A stretch of 64,000 nt of DNA from Nitrososphaera sp. (GTDB taxonomy: Archaea > Thermoproteota > Nitrososphaeria > Nitrososphaerales > Nitrososphaeraceae). The notes beneath the pieces are model-generated. The model had not been told where the DNA came from. It ran no database searches and saw nothing but the letters and a program-made list of their open reading frames with translations. The stretch spans positions 44,787-108,786 of the forward strand of contig JAJUFP010000008.1 in assembly GCA_029263715.1 (NCBI GenBank). The letters run 5' to 3'. Position numbers and translations under genes: made by a program. Shown piece by piece: positions 42,813-51,314 of the stretch. How positions within the stretch are numbered: the first letter of the stretch is position 1; the number at the start of each line of letters is the position of its first letter.

Positions 42813-43224
42813 GTCATCACTCTCCTTTGAATGATGATTTCAGGCAGCTTGGCATGGCCTCCGTAAATCTTTTCACCAGCCGCCTGCAGCGACTGAGGTC
42901 ATGATTTATTTTTTCCATATTATTTCGCCTTTCCCTCTTGCGTATAGCGCAAGCAAAACAATCCAGTTATTAAACATCTTGGACTCTCGGAGTAGCGGGT
43001 CCAGGGGAACCCCTGTCCACACAGGGTGCAAACACAAGCGAGCCGTGAGGAATTTTACCTACAACCCACAAATATTGTTGCATAAAGAACTACTTTCAAA
43101 GTGCATCCTGTTATGCGATAAAATCGAGAAATAGTTTGTAAAACATTGCCTCAGGTAGCCGTGCATGCAAGCTTTATGCATTTTTCCAGCAATCATTTAA
43201 ATATTTTACATGCATCATACCATC
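42813..43224. other. Intergenic stretch, no gene seen
   Basis: 412 bases. A GC-rich patch at about 42985-43030 contains self-complementary pieces (CCAGGGGAACCCCTG-like) that could fold as a hairpin, possibly a terminator or small RNA element. I found no cloverleaf. The right end, AAATATTTTACATGC near 43198-43212, is the likely promoter of the zinc-finger gene. Confidence 0.3.
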
Positions 43225-43365
43225 ATGGGACTCAAGTTCCTAGAACGTTTCAAGGCAAGAAAGGAGGAAAAGACGTATTCGTGCGACATCTGTCGGGTGA
43301 ACTTTGAAGACCTGCAGGAAAGAGACGAGCACATGAGAACCCTCCATTACGGAGAAGTCGAATGA
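43225..43365 (+). CDS. C2H2 zinc-finger microprotein
   Basis: 46 residues, ATG to TGA. After a basic start (GLKFLERFKARKEEKTY) comes a C2H2 finger: SCDIC, then HMRTLH, that is C-x2-C-x14-H-x4-H. Single-finger proteins of this size are frequent in thaumarchaea and are presumed nucleic-acid or protein binders. An AT-rich box lies about 20-25 bases upstream. Confidence 0.65.
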   Translation: MGLKFLERFKARKEEKTYSCDICRVNFEDLQERDEHMRTLHYGEVE

Positions 43366-43375
43366 GTATACAACG

Positions 43376-43837
43376 TTAGATGTGACCTTCCAGCTTTTCT
43401 TTGATGCACCGCAGCATGGGCGTTTCAACGTCCTCTACCACCTTGTATATCAAAGACTTTGGAATGGTTTTCAAAAGTCCATAGGTCTCCACCCTTGCGC
43501 CTATCTGGATCTTGGTCCCCTCTGCGGCCAGGACGGCGATATTCACAGTACCCTGAAAGGAGGCGCCGATAGACGAGCCCTTCATGGTGGCTGTAAAGCC
43601 ATCCGTGCCGTTGAACTTGACGATCTCTGACTCTATGCCAAGCTTGCCCTTGATAAAGGAGAAGGGCGGCTTTATCTTTCCCTTGAACTTGGTGGGGCTT
43701 TCTATCTGCACGTTTTCAAGGTTTGGTATGCAGCCAGTCAACTGCTGCAGGTCTGTCAGAAAGCCCCATACTTTTTTGACGTCGGCATTTATCACGTATT
43801 CTTTGCTAAGCTCGATCACAGATATCGAAATAAACAC
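43376..43837 (-). CDS. CoxG-like SRPBCC protein
   Basis: 153 residues from 43837, or 147 from the GTG at 43819 (VIELSKEYVI). The family pattern of carbon monoxide dehydrogenase subunit G is seen: VINADVKKVWGFLTDLQQLTGCIPNLENV in pieces, KGKIKPPFSFIKG, GSSIGASFQGTVNIAV and a final helix. CoxG homologues are membrane-recruiting or lipid-binding helix-grip proteins and occur widely without CO dehydrogenase. Divergent from the acyl-CoA dehydrogenase, 18 bases away. Confidence 0.75.
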   Translation of the reverse strand: MFISISVIELSKEYVINADVKKVWGFLTDLQQLTGCIPNLENVQIESPTKFKGKIKPPFSFIKGKLGIESEIVKFNGTDGFTATMKGSSIGASFQGTVNIAVLAAEGTKIQIGARVETYGLLKTIPKSLIYKVVEDVETPMLRCIKEKLEGHI

Positions 43838-43855
43838 GTCCGGATAAAAAAAATT

Positions 43856-45010
43856 ATGGGAGATTCAATTCTAAAAGACGTCAACGATTTCTGCGAAAAA
43901 CTCCGGCCCACAGAAGATGTCTGTTACCTGGAGCACAGGTACAACGACCAGACCATACCGCTGGCAAGAGAATCCAATGTTCTTGGACTGCCAGTGCCAA
44001 AGGAGTTTGGCGGCAGGGACGCTGACAATTTCACCTACATCAAGGCTTTGGAGCGCATAGGCATGGAAGGAAGCGGCATCAGGTCCTTCTTCTCGGTGCA
44101 CAGCTCCCTTGGCCAGAAACTGCTGATGAGGTTTGGCACGGACAATCAAAAGGAAAAGTATCTGAAGCCATCGACCAAAGGCCAGATCATCCTGGCGTTT
44201 GCCCTGACAGAGCCGGACGCTGGCAGCAACCCCCTTGAGCTAAAGACCAGCTTTAGAAAAGATGGTGATTCCTACGTTCTAAATGGAACGAAGTACCTCA
44301 TAACAAACGCCGGCATCGCCGATACAATAATCGTGTTTGCCAAGAATGCCAGCAACGACATGAGCGCCTTTCTTGTTGACACGGACAGAGAAGGCGTGGA
44401 AAGAGAAGACCTTGTCTCCAAGATGGGCACGCCAACTACCAACACGGGGATGTTTGAGCTGACCGACTACAGAGTCCCGCAGGAAAACATTCTGGGAAAG
44501 GAAGGCGACGGCTGGAGCATCGCAAAGCAGGGCCTAATTGACGGGCGCATGAGCGTGGCCGCCGGCTGCGTTGGAAGCATCAAGGACTGCCTGATAGAAG
44601 CCGTCCAGTATTCAAAGGAAAGGGTGCAGTACGGCAAACCCATAGCAAAGCATCAGCTGGTCCAGGAGCACATCGCATCGATAAAGGTGCACTTGAGCGC
44701 TTCAAGGATGATGGTGCGCCGGGCAACGATGCTAAAGGATAAGTGGGACAAAGACCCGGACGACAGGGCAAAGAGGAGGAAGGCTGACTTGGCTGTCGCC
44801 GAGGCAAAGCTGTTCTGTGCAAACGCGGCCTACGATGCCGCCGACAGGGCCGTTCAGATCCTTGGAGGCAGAGGGTGGTCGTTTCTGTATCGCCCCGGAA
44901 GACATCTTGTGGACAACCGGGTTTGCAGGATATACGAAGGCGCTGACGAGATACTGAAGTTAAAGATTGCTTCCGGCGTGCTGGGAGACGAGTACCGGGC
45001 GTACAGCTAA
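43856..45010 (+). CDS. Acyl-CoA dehydrogenase
   Basis: 384 residues, normal for the family. It oxidises an acyl-CoA to the enoyl-CoA with FAD. Motifs: FALTEPDAGSNP (FAD-binding loop), YVLNGTKYLITNAGIAD, GMFELTDYRVPQENILG, a C-terminal helical part with ERVQYGKPIAKHQLVQ and AVQILGGRGWSFLYRPGRHLVDNR. The catalytic Glu is probably in RIYEGADEI near the end. Chain-length specificity cannot be read. It may serve branched amino acid or short acyl-CoA breakdown. Confidence 0.92.
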   Translation: MGDSILKDVNDFCEKLRPTEDVCYLEHRYNDQTIPLARESNVLGLPVPKEFGGRDADNFTYIKALERIGMEGSGIRSFFSVHSSLGQKLLMRFGTDNQKEKYLKPSTKGQIILAFALTEPDAGSNPLELKTSFRKDGDSYVLNGTKYLITNAGIADTIIVFAKNASNDMSAFLVDTDREGVEREDLVSKMGTPTTNTGMFELTDYRVPQENILGKEGDGWSIAKQGLIDGRMSVAAGCVGSIKDCLIEAVQYSKERVQYGKPIAKHQLVQEHIASIKVHLSASRMMVRRATMLKDKWDKDPDDRAKRRKADLAVAEAKLFCANAAYDAADRAVQILGGRGWSFLYRPGRHLVDNRVCRIYEGADEILKLKIASGVLGDEYRAYS

Positions 45011-45529
45011 GCGCTGGCCGCCAAAGGTGTGCTCATGGAGCCATGCAATACCCAAACGACTGGGTTATAGAGTTGCACGTCTTTCCCAGCAACTCGACAT
45101 ACCATTGCTATCTGTGATATTGAGATGTTTGCAAATAGTCTTGCATGCCAAGAGTAGTGTCGTCAGGGATTTCTTTGTATAAATCACGTCGTTCGCTATT
45201 TCTAAAGCCTTTCTCGTCGGCTGTTAGTACCCAATTAATGATCAAGGATAGACGGAGATATTTGACATTGAATATGCCCTAACGCTCAGTCAAAGAATCA
45301 GAAACTCGCATTACGGAAATGATTAAAACTTCAACCAGAATGAACTGTGCCCAATAGAATTGAACCATCATCTACCAAGACCCCAATTCATTGTTCACAT
45401 CTGCCAGAATTGTATTCTTTGATGTTACTTCATGATGGATCCGTGATTCCTTTAGCAAAGCTTTAACTCCTAATACAAGTATCTCCCGAATACGATCGTT
45501 TAAATACGGTACAGGCAAATTTTTCTCAA
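45011..45529. other. Intergenic stretch, no gene except the mrp promoter
   Basis: 519 bases with many stops in all frames; no protein-like peptide, RNA gene or repeat recognised. The last 35 bases carry the TATA box of the following gene. Confidence 0.4.
45499..45507 (+). promoter_or_regulatory. TATA box TTTAAATAC of the mrp gene
   Basis: Canonical archaeal box A 23-31 bases upstream of the ATG at 45530, which fits a leaderless transcript. Confidence 0.7.
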
Positions 45530-46630
45530 ATGGTTACAGTAGACCAGGTCATCAGCAGCCTCAAGAAGGTTGTTGACCCTGAACTTCACAAGGATATTGT
45601 CTCTATGGGCATGATAAAGGACCTTGCCATCAACGAAGGCAAGGTTGCCTTTACGCTGGAGCTGACAACGCCGGCCTGCCCGTTTAACAGTGACATTGAA
45701 CGCGACGTCCGGACAGCGATGGCCAGCCTTGGCGTCAAGGACCTGAACATGCGGGTTACCGCCAGGGTCATGGAAGGCCGCGCCCTGAACATGGACGAGC
45801 TCTTGCCGGGAGTCAAAAACATCGTTGCCGTTGCCAGCGGCAAGGGCGGCGTGGGCAAGACCACCGTCTCTGTCAATCTAGCACTGGCCCTGGCCAAGAC
45901 CGGCGCCAAGGTGGGCCTTCTTGATGCCGATGTTTACGGTCCTTCAGTCCCCCTGATGCTGGGGCTAAAGGCGCAGCCAGAGGTGCTCAACAACAAGATC
46001 CAGCCGCCAGAGATATCCGGAGTCAAGGTAATATCTATGGGGTTCTTTTACGAGCAGTCCCAGCAGGCCGGCATATACCGCGGCCCCATTGTCTCCGGTA
46101 TAGTCAAGCAATTTCTCACCGATGTTAACTGGGGCGAGCTTGATTACCTGATAATCGACCTGCCGCCTGGAACCGGCGATGCTCCACTTACAATAGCACA
46201 GACCATACCCATCACCGGAATTCTCATCGTGACGACGCCGCAGGACGTGGCCATGAACGTGGCCGTCAAGGCCGTTGGCATGTTCAACAAACTCAACGTC
46301 CCCATCATCGGCGTTGTGGAGAACATGAGCTACCTTTCCTGCCCCCACTGCAGCGAGCAGATATACCTCTTTGGCAAGGGTGGCGGAAAAAAGATCAGCG
46401 ATGACTTCAAGATCCCCTTCATTGGCGAGATCCCGCTTCACCCGGCAATCCGCACCGGAAGCGACACCGGCAAGCCCACAGTACTGGCAGAGCCAGAGTC
46501 GTTCCAGGCCCAGGCCTTTGACAGGGCAGCCAAGACCGTGGCAGGAAGGATAAGCATCATCGCAGCCGAGCTGAAGGCCATGGAAGAGGCCGAAAAGAAG
46601 CAGGAGCAGGACACCAAGCCCGCGGCCTGA
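45530..46630 (+). CDS. Mrp/ApbC-type P-loop iron-sulfur carrier with N-terminal MIP18 domain
   Basis: 366 residues. Residues 1-90 are a MIP18/DUF59 domain (VISSLKKVVDPELHKDIVSMGMI; TTPACPFNSDIERDVR). Residues ~100-350 are a deviant Walker A ATPase (ASGKGGVGKTTVSVNLA, LLDADVYGPSVPLMLG, LIIDLPPGTGDAPLT) with the Fe-S motif CPHC (about 270-273). It acts in assembly and transfer of [4Fe-4S] clusters in the cytoplasm. The domain order is standard for thaumarchaeal and bacterial Mrp proteins. The kinase gene for coenzyme A synthesis starts 4 bases after its stop. Confidence 0.93.
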   Translation: MVTVDQVISSLKKVVDPELHKDIVSMGMIKDLAINEGKVAFTLELTTPACPFNSDIERDVRTAMASLGVKDLNMRVTARVMEGRALNMDELLPGVKNIVAVASGKGGVGKTTVSVNLALALAKTGAKVGLLDADVYGPSVPLMLGLKAQPEVLNNKIQPPEISGVKVISMGFFYEQSQQAGIYRGPIVSGIVKQFLTDVNWGELDYLIIDLPPGTGDAPLTIAQTIPITGILIVTTPQDVAMNVAVKAVGMFNKLNVPIIGVVENMSYLSCPHCSEQIYLFGKGGGKKISDDFKIPFIGEIPLHPAIRTGSDTGKPTVLAEPESFQAQAFDRAAKTVAGRISIIAAELKAMEEAEKKQEQDTKPAA

Positions 46631-46634
46631 AAGT

Positions 46635-47135
46635 ATGCCCCTTTCCCCTGAAGAATTAAAGTTATTCAAAAAACCGTTTGGATTGCTGATACCAGACGAG
46701 CAGGTAACAAAGGCCCGACTGCTTGATGTTTTGAAAAGTGCAAGCCTGGTTATAACGGTGGGCGACGCCACCACCCAGCGACTGGCTGAATTTGGGATTA
46801 TACCGGACCTTGCAGTCATCGATGGCAAAGAACGCCGGTCAAGACGCCAGTACCCGGCTTTGTATCCGGCAGCAGAGGTGCGCTGCACAAATCCTGCTGG
46901 CAGCATAACAAGAGCCGCCATAGACATGCTGGAAAAGTCCCTGAAAGGCGGCAAGCCGGTCCGGGTTCTGGTCGAAGGTGAAGAAGACTTGTTAGCGCTG
47001 CCCATCTTTGTGATGGCGCCGGAAGGCTCGGTGGTGCTTTACGGCCAGCCGCTGGAAGGCCTTGTGGTAGTCAAGATAGACGAGGCCAAAAGAAAAGAGG
47101 CTAAAGATTTAATGAGCAGAATAACCATCGATTAG
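46635..47135 (+). CDS. GTP-dependent dephospho-CoA kinase
   Basis: 166 residues of the DUF359 family, the archaeal enzyme for the last step of coenzyme A synthesis using GTP. Signature parts: KKPFGLLIPDEQ, VITVGDATTQRLAEFGIIPDLAVIDGKERR, CTNPAGSITRAAIDML and VEGEEDLLALPIFVMAPEGSVVLYGQP when read in pieces. Length is typical. Co-transcribed with mrp, 4 bases downstream. Confidence 0.9.
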   Translation: MPLSPEELKLFKKPFGLLIPDEQVTKARLLDVLKSASLVITVGDATTQRLAEFGIIPDLAVIDGKERRSRRQYPALYPAAEVRCTNPAGSITRAAIDMLEKSLKGGKPVRVLVEGEEDLLALPIFVMAPEGSVVLYGQPLEGLVVVKIDEAKRKEAKDLMSRITID

Positions 47136-47207
47136 TACCGGGGTATGATGACGTGGTGGCTGAATGATACCCGATGATTGCATATACCACTATCTGACCC
47201 CTGCGAT

Positions 47208-47348
47208 CTAACTGTCGCAGCCGCAGCCGTCGTTGCTCATGTCATAAAGGCCGATGTTGTACTTTTTCTTGCAGTCCTCGCAGACGCTCTTGCCGTACTC
47301 AACCTTGGCGTTGCAAAATGAGCAGACCATCTCTATCCGGGTTTCCAA
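47208..47348 (-). CDS. Zinc-ribbon microprotein
   Basis: 46 residues from TTG 47348, or 40 from ATG 47330. Two CxxC knuckles, CSFC and CEDC, surround NAKVEYGKSV, forming a small zinc ribbon, followed by KKKYNIGLYDM and a cysteine-rich end (NDGCGCDS). Composition is host-like. Function unknown; likely a conserved archaeal ribbon protein. Confidence 0.6.
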   Translation of the reverse strand: METRIEMVCSFCNAKVEYGKSVCEDCKKKYNIGLYDMSNDGCGCDS

Positions 47349-47721
47349 TATGCTGCCAATATTAAATATGATTTTTAAATCTTTTGTGTTAGGAACTCGT
47401 CTGGAAACTCAGATGATTCTGTTGAGTCTTTTGTCATGACATAGTTGACAGAACAGACGCGAATGTTGGAAATTGATGACGACAAACTCTAATGCTGCGA
47501 AGAGTCATCCATGACATAAATCAAACATACTGGGTGGTCTTTGCAATAGTGCTTTTCCCGTGATGTGCGGACGACCTTTGTCTGCTTTTGTGTTCTCAAC
47601 AACCATTGCATCAAAAAACAAAGTCATTGGAAACAGACCTTAAGTAAACATAGCCATAGCTACCATTCGGCGTGTCCGATCCAAAGATGCTATCTGCCAT
47701 CGATAGTGTGTATTGGGTATT
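47349..47721. other. Intergenic stretch, no gene seen
   Basis: 373 bases, AT-rich on the left. No protein-like frame, no RNA gene and no clear repeat. Confidence 0.35.
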
Positions 47722-48063
47722 CTATGCAGTAGCCGCAGATGTAGCGCCTTTCATCAGTTGTAGGGTATCCTTTGTGTACTCTTTCGTCTCGATTACCGCG
47801 CCGGTTGTTTCTTTAAACAAGCCCTTGCTCTCCATTTCTTTTGCAGCCTCGCTGATCTGCTTTGCAGTGTAGCGAGAAGTTAGGACAGCTTCTCGGATGG
47901 CCTCTGCAGTATCATTTAGTGCGCCGGTCTCTTTAAGCGCCTTTACCACCATTCGCAGTCTGACGGGGGCGTCTTTTACATCCTTTGCCACTTTTTTGAC
48001 ATTCTCTGCAAGCTCTTCCGGTGTCATTTCCCGTTTGGAGGATTTTTCCGAAACCTGAGCCAT
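47722..48063 (-). CDS. Hypothetical helical protein
   Basis: 113 residues from ATG 48063 (MAQVSEKSS). Almost entirely helical and charged: ELAENVKKVAKDVKDAPVRLRMVVKALKETGAL in pieces, then IREAVLTSRYTAKQISEAAKEMESKGLFKETTG. No membrane helix. The TATTATAATAATGC sequence just upstream is a likely promoter. No family recognised. Confidence 0.55.
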   Translation of the reverse strand: MAQVSEKSSKREMTPEELAENVKKVAKDVKDAPVRLRMVVKALKETGALNDTAEAIREAVLTSRYTAKQISEAAKEMESKGLFKETTGAVIETKEYTKDTLQLMKGATSAATA

Positions 48064-48408
48064 ACTATAATAATAATGCAATTACAACTTAATAACCTTT
48101 TTCACCGTATGATTAGTAGTGTTCATCTAGAGCCAGGACGTCCTGCCGTGGCGGCGCTTTCTGGCAGGTTCCAGTGCAAAGGTGAAGCAAGCGAGTCCGT
48201 TGGTTTTCCCTCCGCCACCCGGCGTATGACCGGGATTTGCTGTATGAACACAGCTAAATACAAGTCGGTCAAACCATTCGGCCTACTGGGTAGTCTTTTG
48301 TGCAACAAAGCAGATTTAGAGGGTAAGAACATCAGTCATTTTGCGATAACGTACCTAAGATATCTCTTGACGGATCAACTTTATTTATAAAATTAAAGAT
48401 CTTACTGC
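48064..48408. other. Intergenic stretch between divergent genes
   Basis: 345 bases holding the promoters of both flanking genes (AT-rich near 48064-48100 and 48370-48395, CTTTATTTATAAAAT). No gene or RNA recognised in the GC-rich middle. Confidence 0.4.
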
Positions 48409-48852
48409 ATGACAAAATCCAGAAGGCCTGCAAGGAGCAGTGGTAAGAAAGTAACTGGTGATGATGTTGAGCTCCTATTAGAAGTAGCAAGGCTGTATAA
48501 CACAGAATACGACTTTCAGGCAAAAGAGTGGTTCTGGGGGGAGTTTAAAGGTGAGACTTTTGAGGAATTCGCAAAAAAGTATGCTCAGGGAAGCAGGGAA
48601 TTCCAGTTTTTCGAGAGATTTACGTCTCGATTTGAGCTGGAGGGAATTCTCATCGACTACGGATTTCTTAATGAAGAACTTTATTTTGAAAGGTACGGAT
48701 CACTGGGAGCCGAATGGGAAAGGTCAAAGCATATAGTTTATGGGCTAAGAAAAGAATGGAACGAACCAAGGTTCCGAGAGAATTTTGAGCTGCTGGCATC
48801 AAGAGGATCAAAGTGGGCCAAGAAACACCCTCCCAAGATCACCCAAACATAA
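48409..48852 (+). CDS. Hypothetical helical protein
   Basis: 147 residues with a TTTATAAAAT-type TATA box about 20-30 bases upstream, implying a leaderless message. After a basic tail (MTKSRRPARSSGKKV) come amphipathic helices (VELLLEVARLYNTEYDFQA; GSREFQFFERFTSRFELEGILID; WNEPRFRENFELLASRGSKWA). Soluble. No recognised domain. Confidence 0.55.
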   Translation: MTKSRRPARSSGKKVTGDDVELLLEVARLYNTEYDFQAKEWFWGEFKGETFEEFAKKYAQGSREFQFFERFTSRFELEGILIDYGFLNEELYFERYGSLGAEWERSKHIVYGLRKEWNEPRFRENFELLASRGSKWAKKHPPKITQT

Positions 48853-48911
48853 TCAGCACTTGGCAGTAAGGCTCGATAGAAATCACTCGCATGCAGCAAA
48901 TGAAAGCACTG

Positions 48912-49832
48912 TTACGTTTTCCAGTCTTGCTTTCTGTGAACTAGATATATTCCCAGAACCCCGAACATGCCGCCTACAACCGCAAGCACGATCCTTTCTG
49001 GTAATAGTACCTCTATTCCAACGTGCAGCATGATCAGCTGAAATAGTACTGTGAGGATAATGGAAAAGGAAGCAATCGTTGAGGTAAGCGATGCGCCTAT
49101 CCTTGCCAAACCTGCGATATACGAAAGGGCTGCTGCAAGAGGTATGACGGAAAACGCAACAAGTATTGGCCAGTCGGCTAGGCTCAGGACTGGAGGTTCC
49201 AAAGTCCATAGTGCTCCTAGCAAGATCAGACCGGAAACAAGAAGAGACGCACCGGTAACATGCGCAGTCCTGTAGGATTTTGCCATCTTGCCCAAAAAGA
49301 TCACCCCTGCTGCAAACGATACCGCCGAAAGGAGGGCCTCGATGTCGCCAAATGTAACCCACTGCTGAGTTGTTGTATCCGAGCCTCCAGGGTGGCCACT
49401 GAGTGTGGTCAGGAAAAATCCTCCAAGTGCAATGAGGATGCCGATAGCCTGCAAAGAACTCAACCTTTCCTTCAAGAAAAGCCTTGCAAGGAGAAGGATG
49501 GCAACGGTCTCAAAGGGCCCTGCAAGCAGGCCTTCCTTTGATGCTCCGATCCTGCCTACCGAGTCGTACCACAGAAATACGCCAGCCGCTAGGAACGCCG
49601 AGCCGGCGAGCAGATGCTTCCAGCCAAGGAAAACGTCCAAGCTTGCTGTTTTCTCCTTGGTCTTGTCAAGCATTACTGACAGAGCCAGAATTATCGCACC
49701 GGCAAGAGGTATGCTGATGGCAGAGATAACCAGCGGCGAGAGCTGGAGCCTAACAATCAGGATCTCTATTACTATAGACTCAAAGGACAGAAGGACAGCA
49801 TGCACGAATACGACCCACGAAAGCCTTATCAA
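48912..49832 (-). CDS. EamA-family drug/metabolite transporter
   Basis: 306 residues with ten hydrophobic helices in two EamA repeats, e.g. VLLSFESIVIEILIV, HLLAGSAFLAAGVFLWY, LQAIGILIALGGFFL and ASFSIILTVLFQLIM. The glycine-rich helix ends fit the DMT superfamily. Such proteins export amino acids or metabolites, or import nucleotide sugars; the substrate is not readable. Isolated gene. Confidence 0.82.
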   Translation of the reverse strand: MIRLSWVVFVHAVLLSFESIVIEILIVRLQLSPLVISAISIPLAGAIILALSVMLDKTKEKTASLDVFLGWKHLLAGSAFLAAGVFLWYDSVGRIGASKEGLLAGPFETVAILLLARLFLKERLSSLQAIGILIALGGFFLTTLSGHPGGSDTTTQQWVTFGDIEALLSAVSFAAGVIFLGKMAKSYRTAHVTGASLLVSGLILLGALWTLEPPVLSLADWPILVAFSVIPLAAALSYIAGLARIGASLTSTIASFSIILTVLFQLIMLHVGIEVLLPERIVLAVVGGMFGVLGIYLVHRKQDWKT

Positions 49833-50070
49833 TTCTGCAAAAATCCCTTGCCCGATAAATACATTTGAAACTAGATATTGGTTGCCTTAGCAGTTTATGG
49901 CCAAGAATTCACGATAACTACGACGCAAGATGGAAGCATTCGCAAAAGGACCATCTCTTTTTGGAGGCGGCTTGCAGCACCCAAAAGACGCCGCGGAGAG
50001 AAATGGGGTGCTTAGAACCGTAACATTGTCTGGTGGGTTTGGCCTTGCCAAGGAGTATCTCTTTTCGACC

Positions 50071-50418
50071 TTAGCTGCTCTTCTTTTGGACGTAACTGGT
50101 CATGCGATTGTACTGCAGTTGAAATAGTTCTACTACGTCGTGAACACTTTCATTGCCATGGATGTAATAGCTGATCCATCCAGACTGTGGCAAGACGTGG
50201 TGAGGGGAAGCCCGGCCCTCTTCAATCAGTTTTCTTCCAACATCCTTTGGGAAAGGAAGATCTGCCAGCCGGTCGCCATGCAGATGTCCCATCTCCCTTC
50301 CATTGACGCGAAACTCTGTTCCACCAAATCGATGGGGATGCGAAGTGACTCCCGGCCAGCTCATCAATTCCTGCCTTATGCGTTCAAAAATCCCCAAATC
50401 TGATGATTCGGAAACCAT
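50071..50418 (-). CDS. Luciferase-domain (DUF5519-like) protein
   Basis: 115 residues. The pattern WPGVTSHPHRFGGTEFRVNGREMGHLHGDRLADLPFP in pieces, then LPQSGWISYYIHGNESVHDVVELFQLQYNR, is typical of the small luciferase-domain/DUF5519 proteins found in bacteria and archaea. They bind an unknown ligand and have no demonstrated luciferase activity. Soluble, isolated. The TATA-like ATATATTTAAGATC sequence is just upstream of its start region. Confidence 0.75.
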   Translation of the reverse strand: MVSESSDLGIFERIRQELMSWPGVTSHPHRFGGTEFRVNGREMGHLHGDRLADLPFPKDVGRKLIEEGRASPHHVLPQSGWISYYIHGNESVHDVVELFQLQYNRMTSYVQKKSS

Positions 50419-50505
50419 GATGATTTTTGTTCAACGATATATTTAAGATCGGTAGTAATTACCTACCAAGTTAGTAAGATGGAAATTACCCGCTAGCAGA
50501 ACCTG

Positions 50506-50736
50506 TTACATCGGAGATATGAGGATTCTGGGCCTGTTGGGTGTGTTGTGGTGGCAACGCTTGCCGCATATGGGGCAGGTCCTCCTGTCAAGGAATATGC
50601 ACTGACAGATGTGCGACTTTAAGTAACTTGCCGCAGCCTTGGTAAACTCGCCGGTACCGTTGCAGAACGGACACATAGAATCGGTTATCTCGATGTTCCC
50701 CTTGCCTGCGCAAACGGGGCAGCCGTCGTCTGGCAT
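50506..50736 (-). CDS. Zinc-finger protein with DnaJ-like cysteine motifs
   Basis: 76 residues from ATG 50736. Two CxxCxGxG-like motifs, CPVCAGKGNIE and CPFCNGTGEF, resemble the DnaJ central zinc domain, followed by HICQC and RTCPICGKRCHH, another treble of cysteines and histidines. It probably binds two or more zinc ions. Function unknown. It is divergent from the short AAA-like gene with an upstream overlap region of only about 80 bases. Confidence 0.6.
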   Translation of the reverse strand: MPDDGCPVCAGKGNIEITDSMCPFCNGTGEFTKAAASYLKSHICQCIFLDRRTCPICGKRCHHNTPNRPRILISPM

Positions 50737-50813
50737 ACTCGCTTCATCTATACAAGTTATATTTAATCCATGTCCCCGAAGGTTAGTTGGTACTACTCCG
50801 CAACAAAAAGGCG

Positions 50814-51278
50814 ATGCGAAGATCGGACTATCGGCTGACAAGCCGGAGAATAGCCCAGCTAAAAGAGTTGTCAAGATCCATCAGGTCCCAGAAGATCCTT
50901 CTTACTGGCCGAAACTCGAAGGCAAAACTTGCTTCCGCTGACTTTATTGCACAGAACATCCAGAAAAGCGTGTACGTAGTTGACCTGTCGCAGGTGGTCA
51001 GCAAGTACATAGGCGAGACCGAAAAGAGCCTGCACCAGATTCTTGATGCAGCAGAGAAGGTCGGATACATCCTGTATTTTGATGAGGCCGATGCTCTTTT
51101 TGGCAAGCGTACTGATGTCAGCGATTCCCACGAAAGGTATGACTCTGTGCTGGAAATGATCTGCAAATACAAAATACCATTGATATTTGCAGCAGGCTAC
51201 AAAAGAGAGATGGACAATGCCTTTCTCCGTAAGATCAAAATATACGTCCGATTCCCGCTGAAAAGTCTGCGTTCCTAG
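50814..51278 (+). CDS. Short AAA-domain protein lacking the P-loop
   Basis: 154 residues. The alignment to AAA ATPases is clear: DLSQVVSKYIGETEKSLHQILDAAEKVGYILYFDEADALFGKRTDV in pieces, with an intact Walker B (ILYFDEAD, residues 86-92) and the pore-side GETEKSL helix. But where Walker A GPxGTGKT is expected the sequence is LLTGRNSKAKLASADF (29-44), with no GK(T/S), and sensor-1 asparagine is replaced (IFAAGYK). It also stops right after the arginine-rich strand VRFPL, lacking the lid. It probably cannot hydrolyse ATP; it could be a regulatory subunit or a decaying gene kept in frame. ATG 50814 is the first sensible start. Confidence 0.65.
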   Translation: MRRSDYRLTSRRIAQLKELSRSIRSQKILLTGRNSKAKLASADFIAQNIQKSVYVVDLSQVVSKYIGETEKSLHQILDAAEKVGYILYFDEADALFGKRTDVSDSHERYDSVLEMICKYKIPLIFAAGYKREMDNAFLRKIKIYVRFPLKSLRS

Positions 51279-51314
51279 CAAGTTTGTTATACGAGAAGCG
51301 CTGATTTTCAGGTA

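Noticed and set aside
42985..43030. GC-rich self-complementary patch considered as a tRNA
   Set aside because: No acceptor/anticodon/T-arm arrangement could be drawn; at most a hairpin.
49930..50127. Small plus-strand frame with a glycine-rich start
   Set aside because: Overlaps the luciferase-domain gene on the other strand and has no recognisable features.
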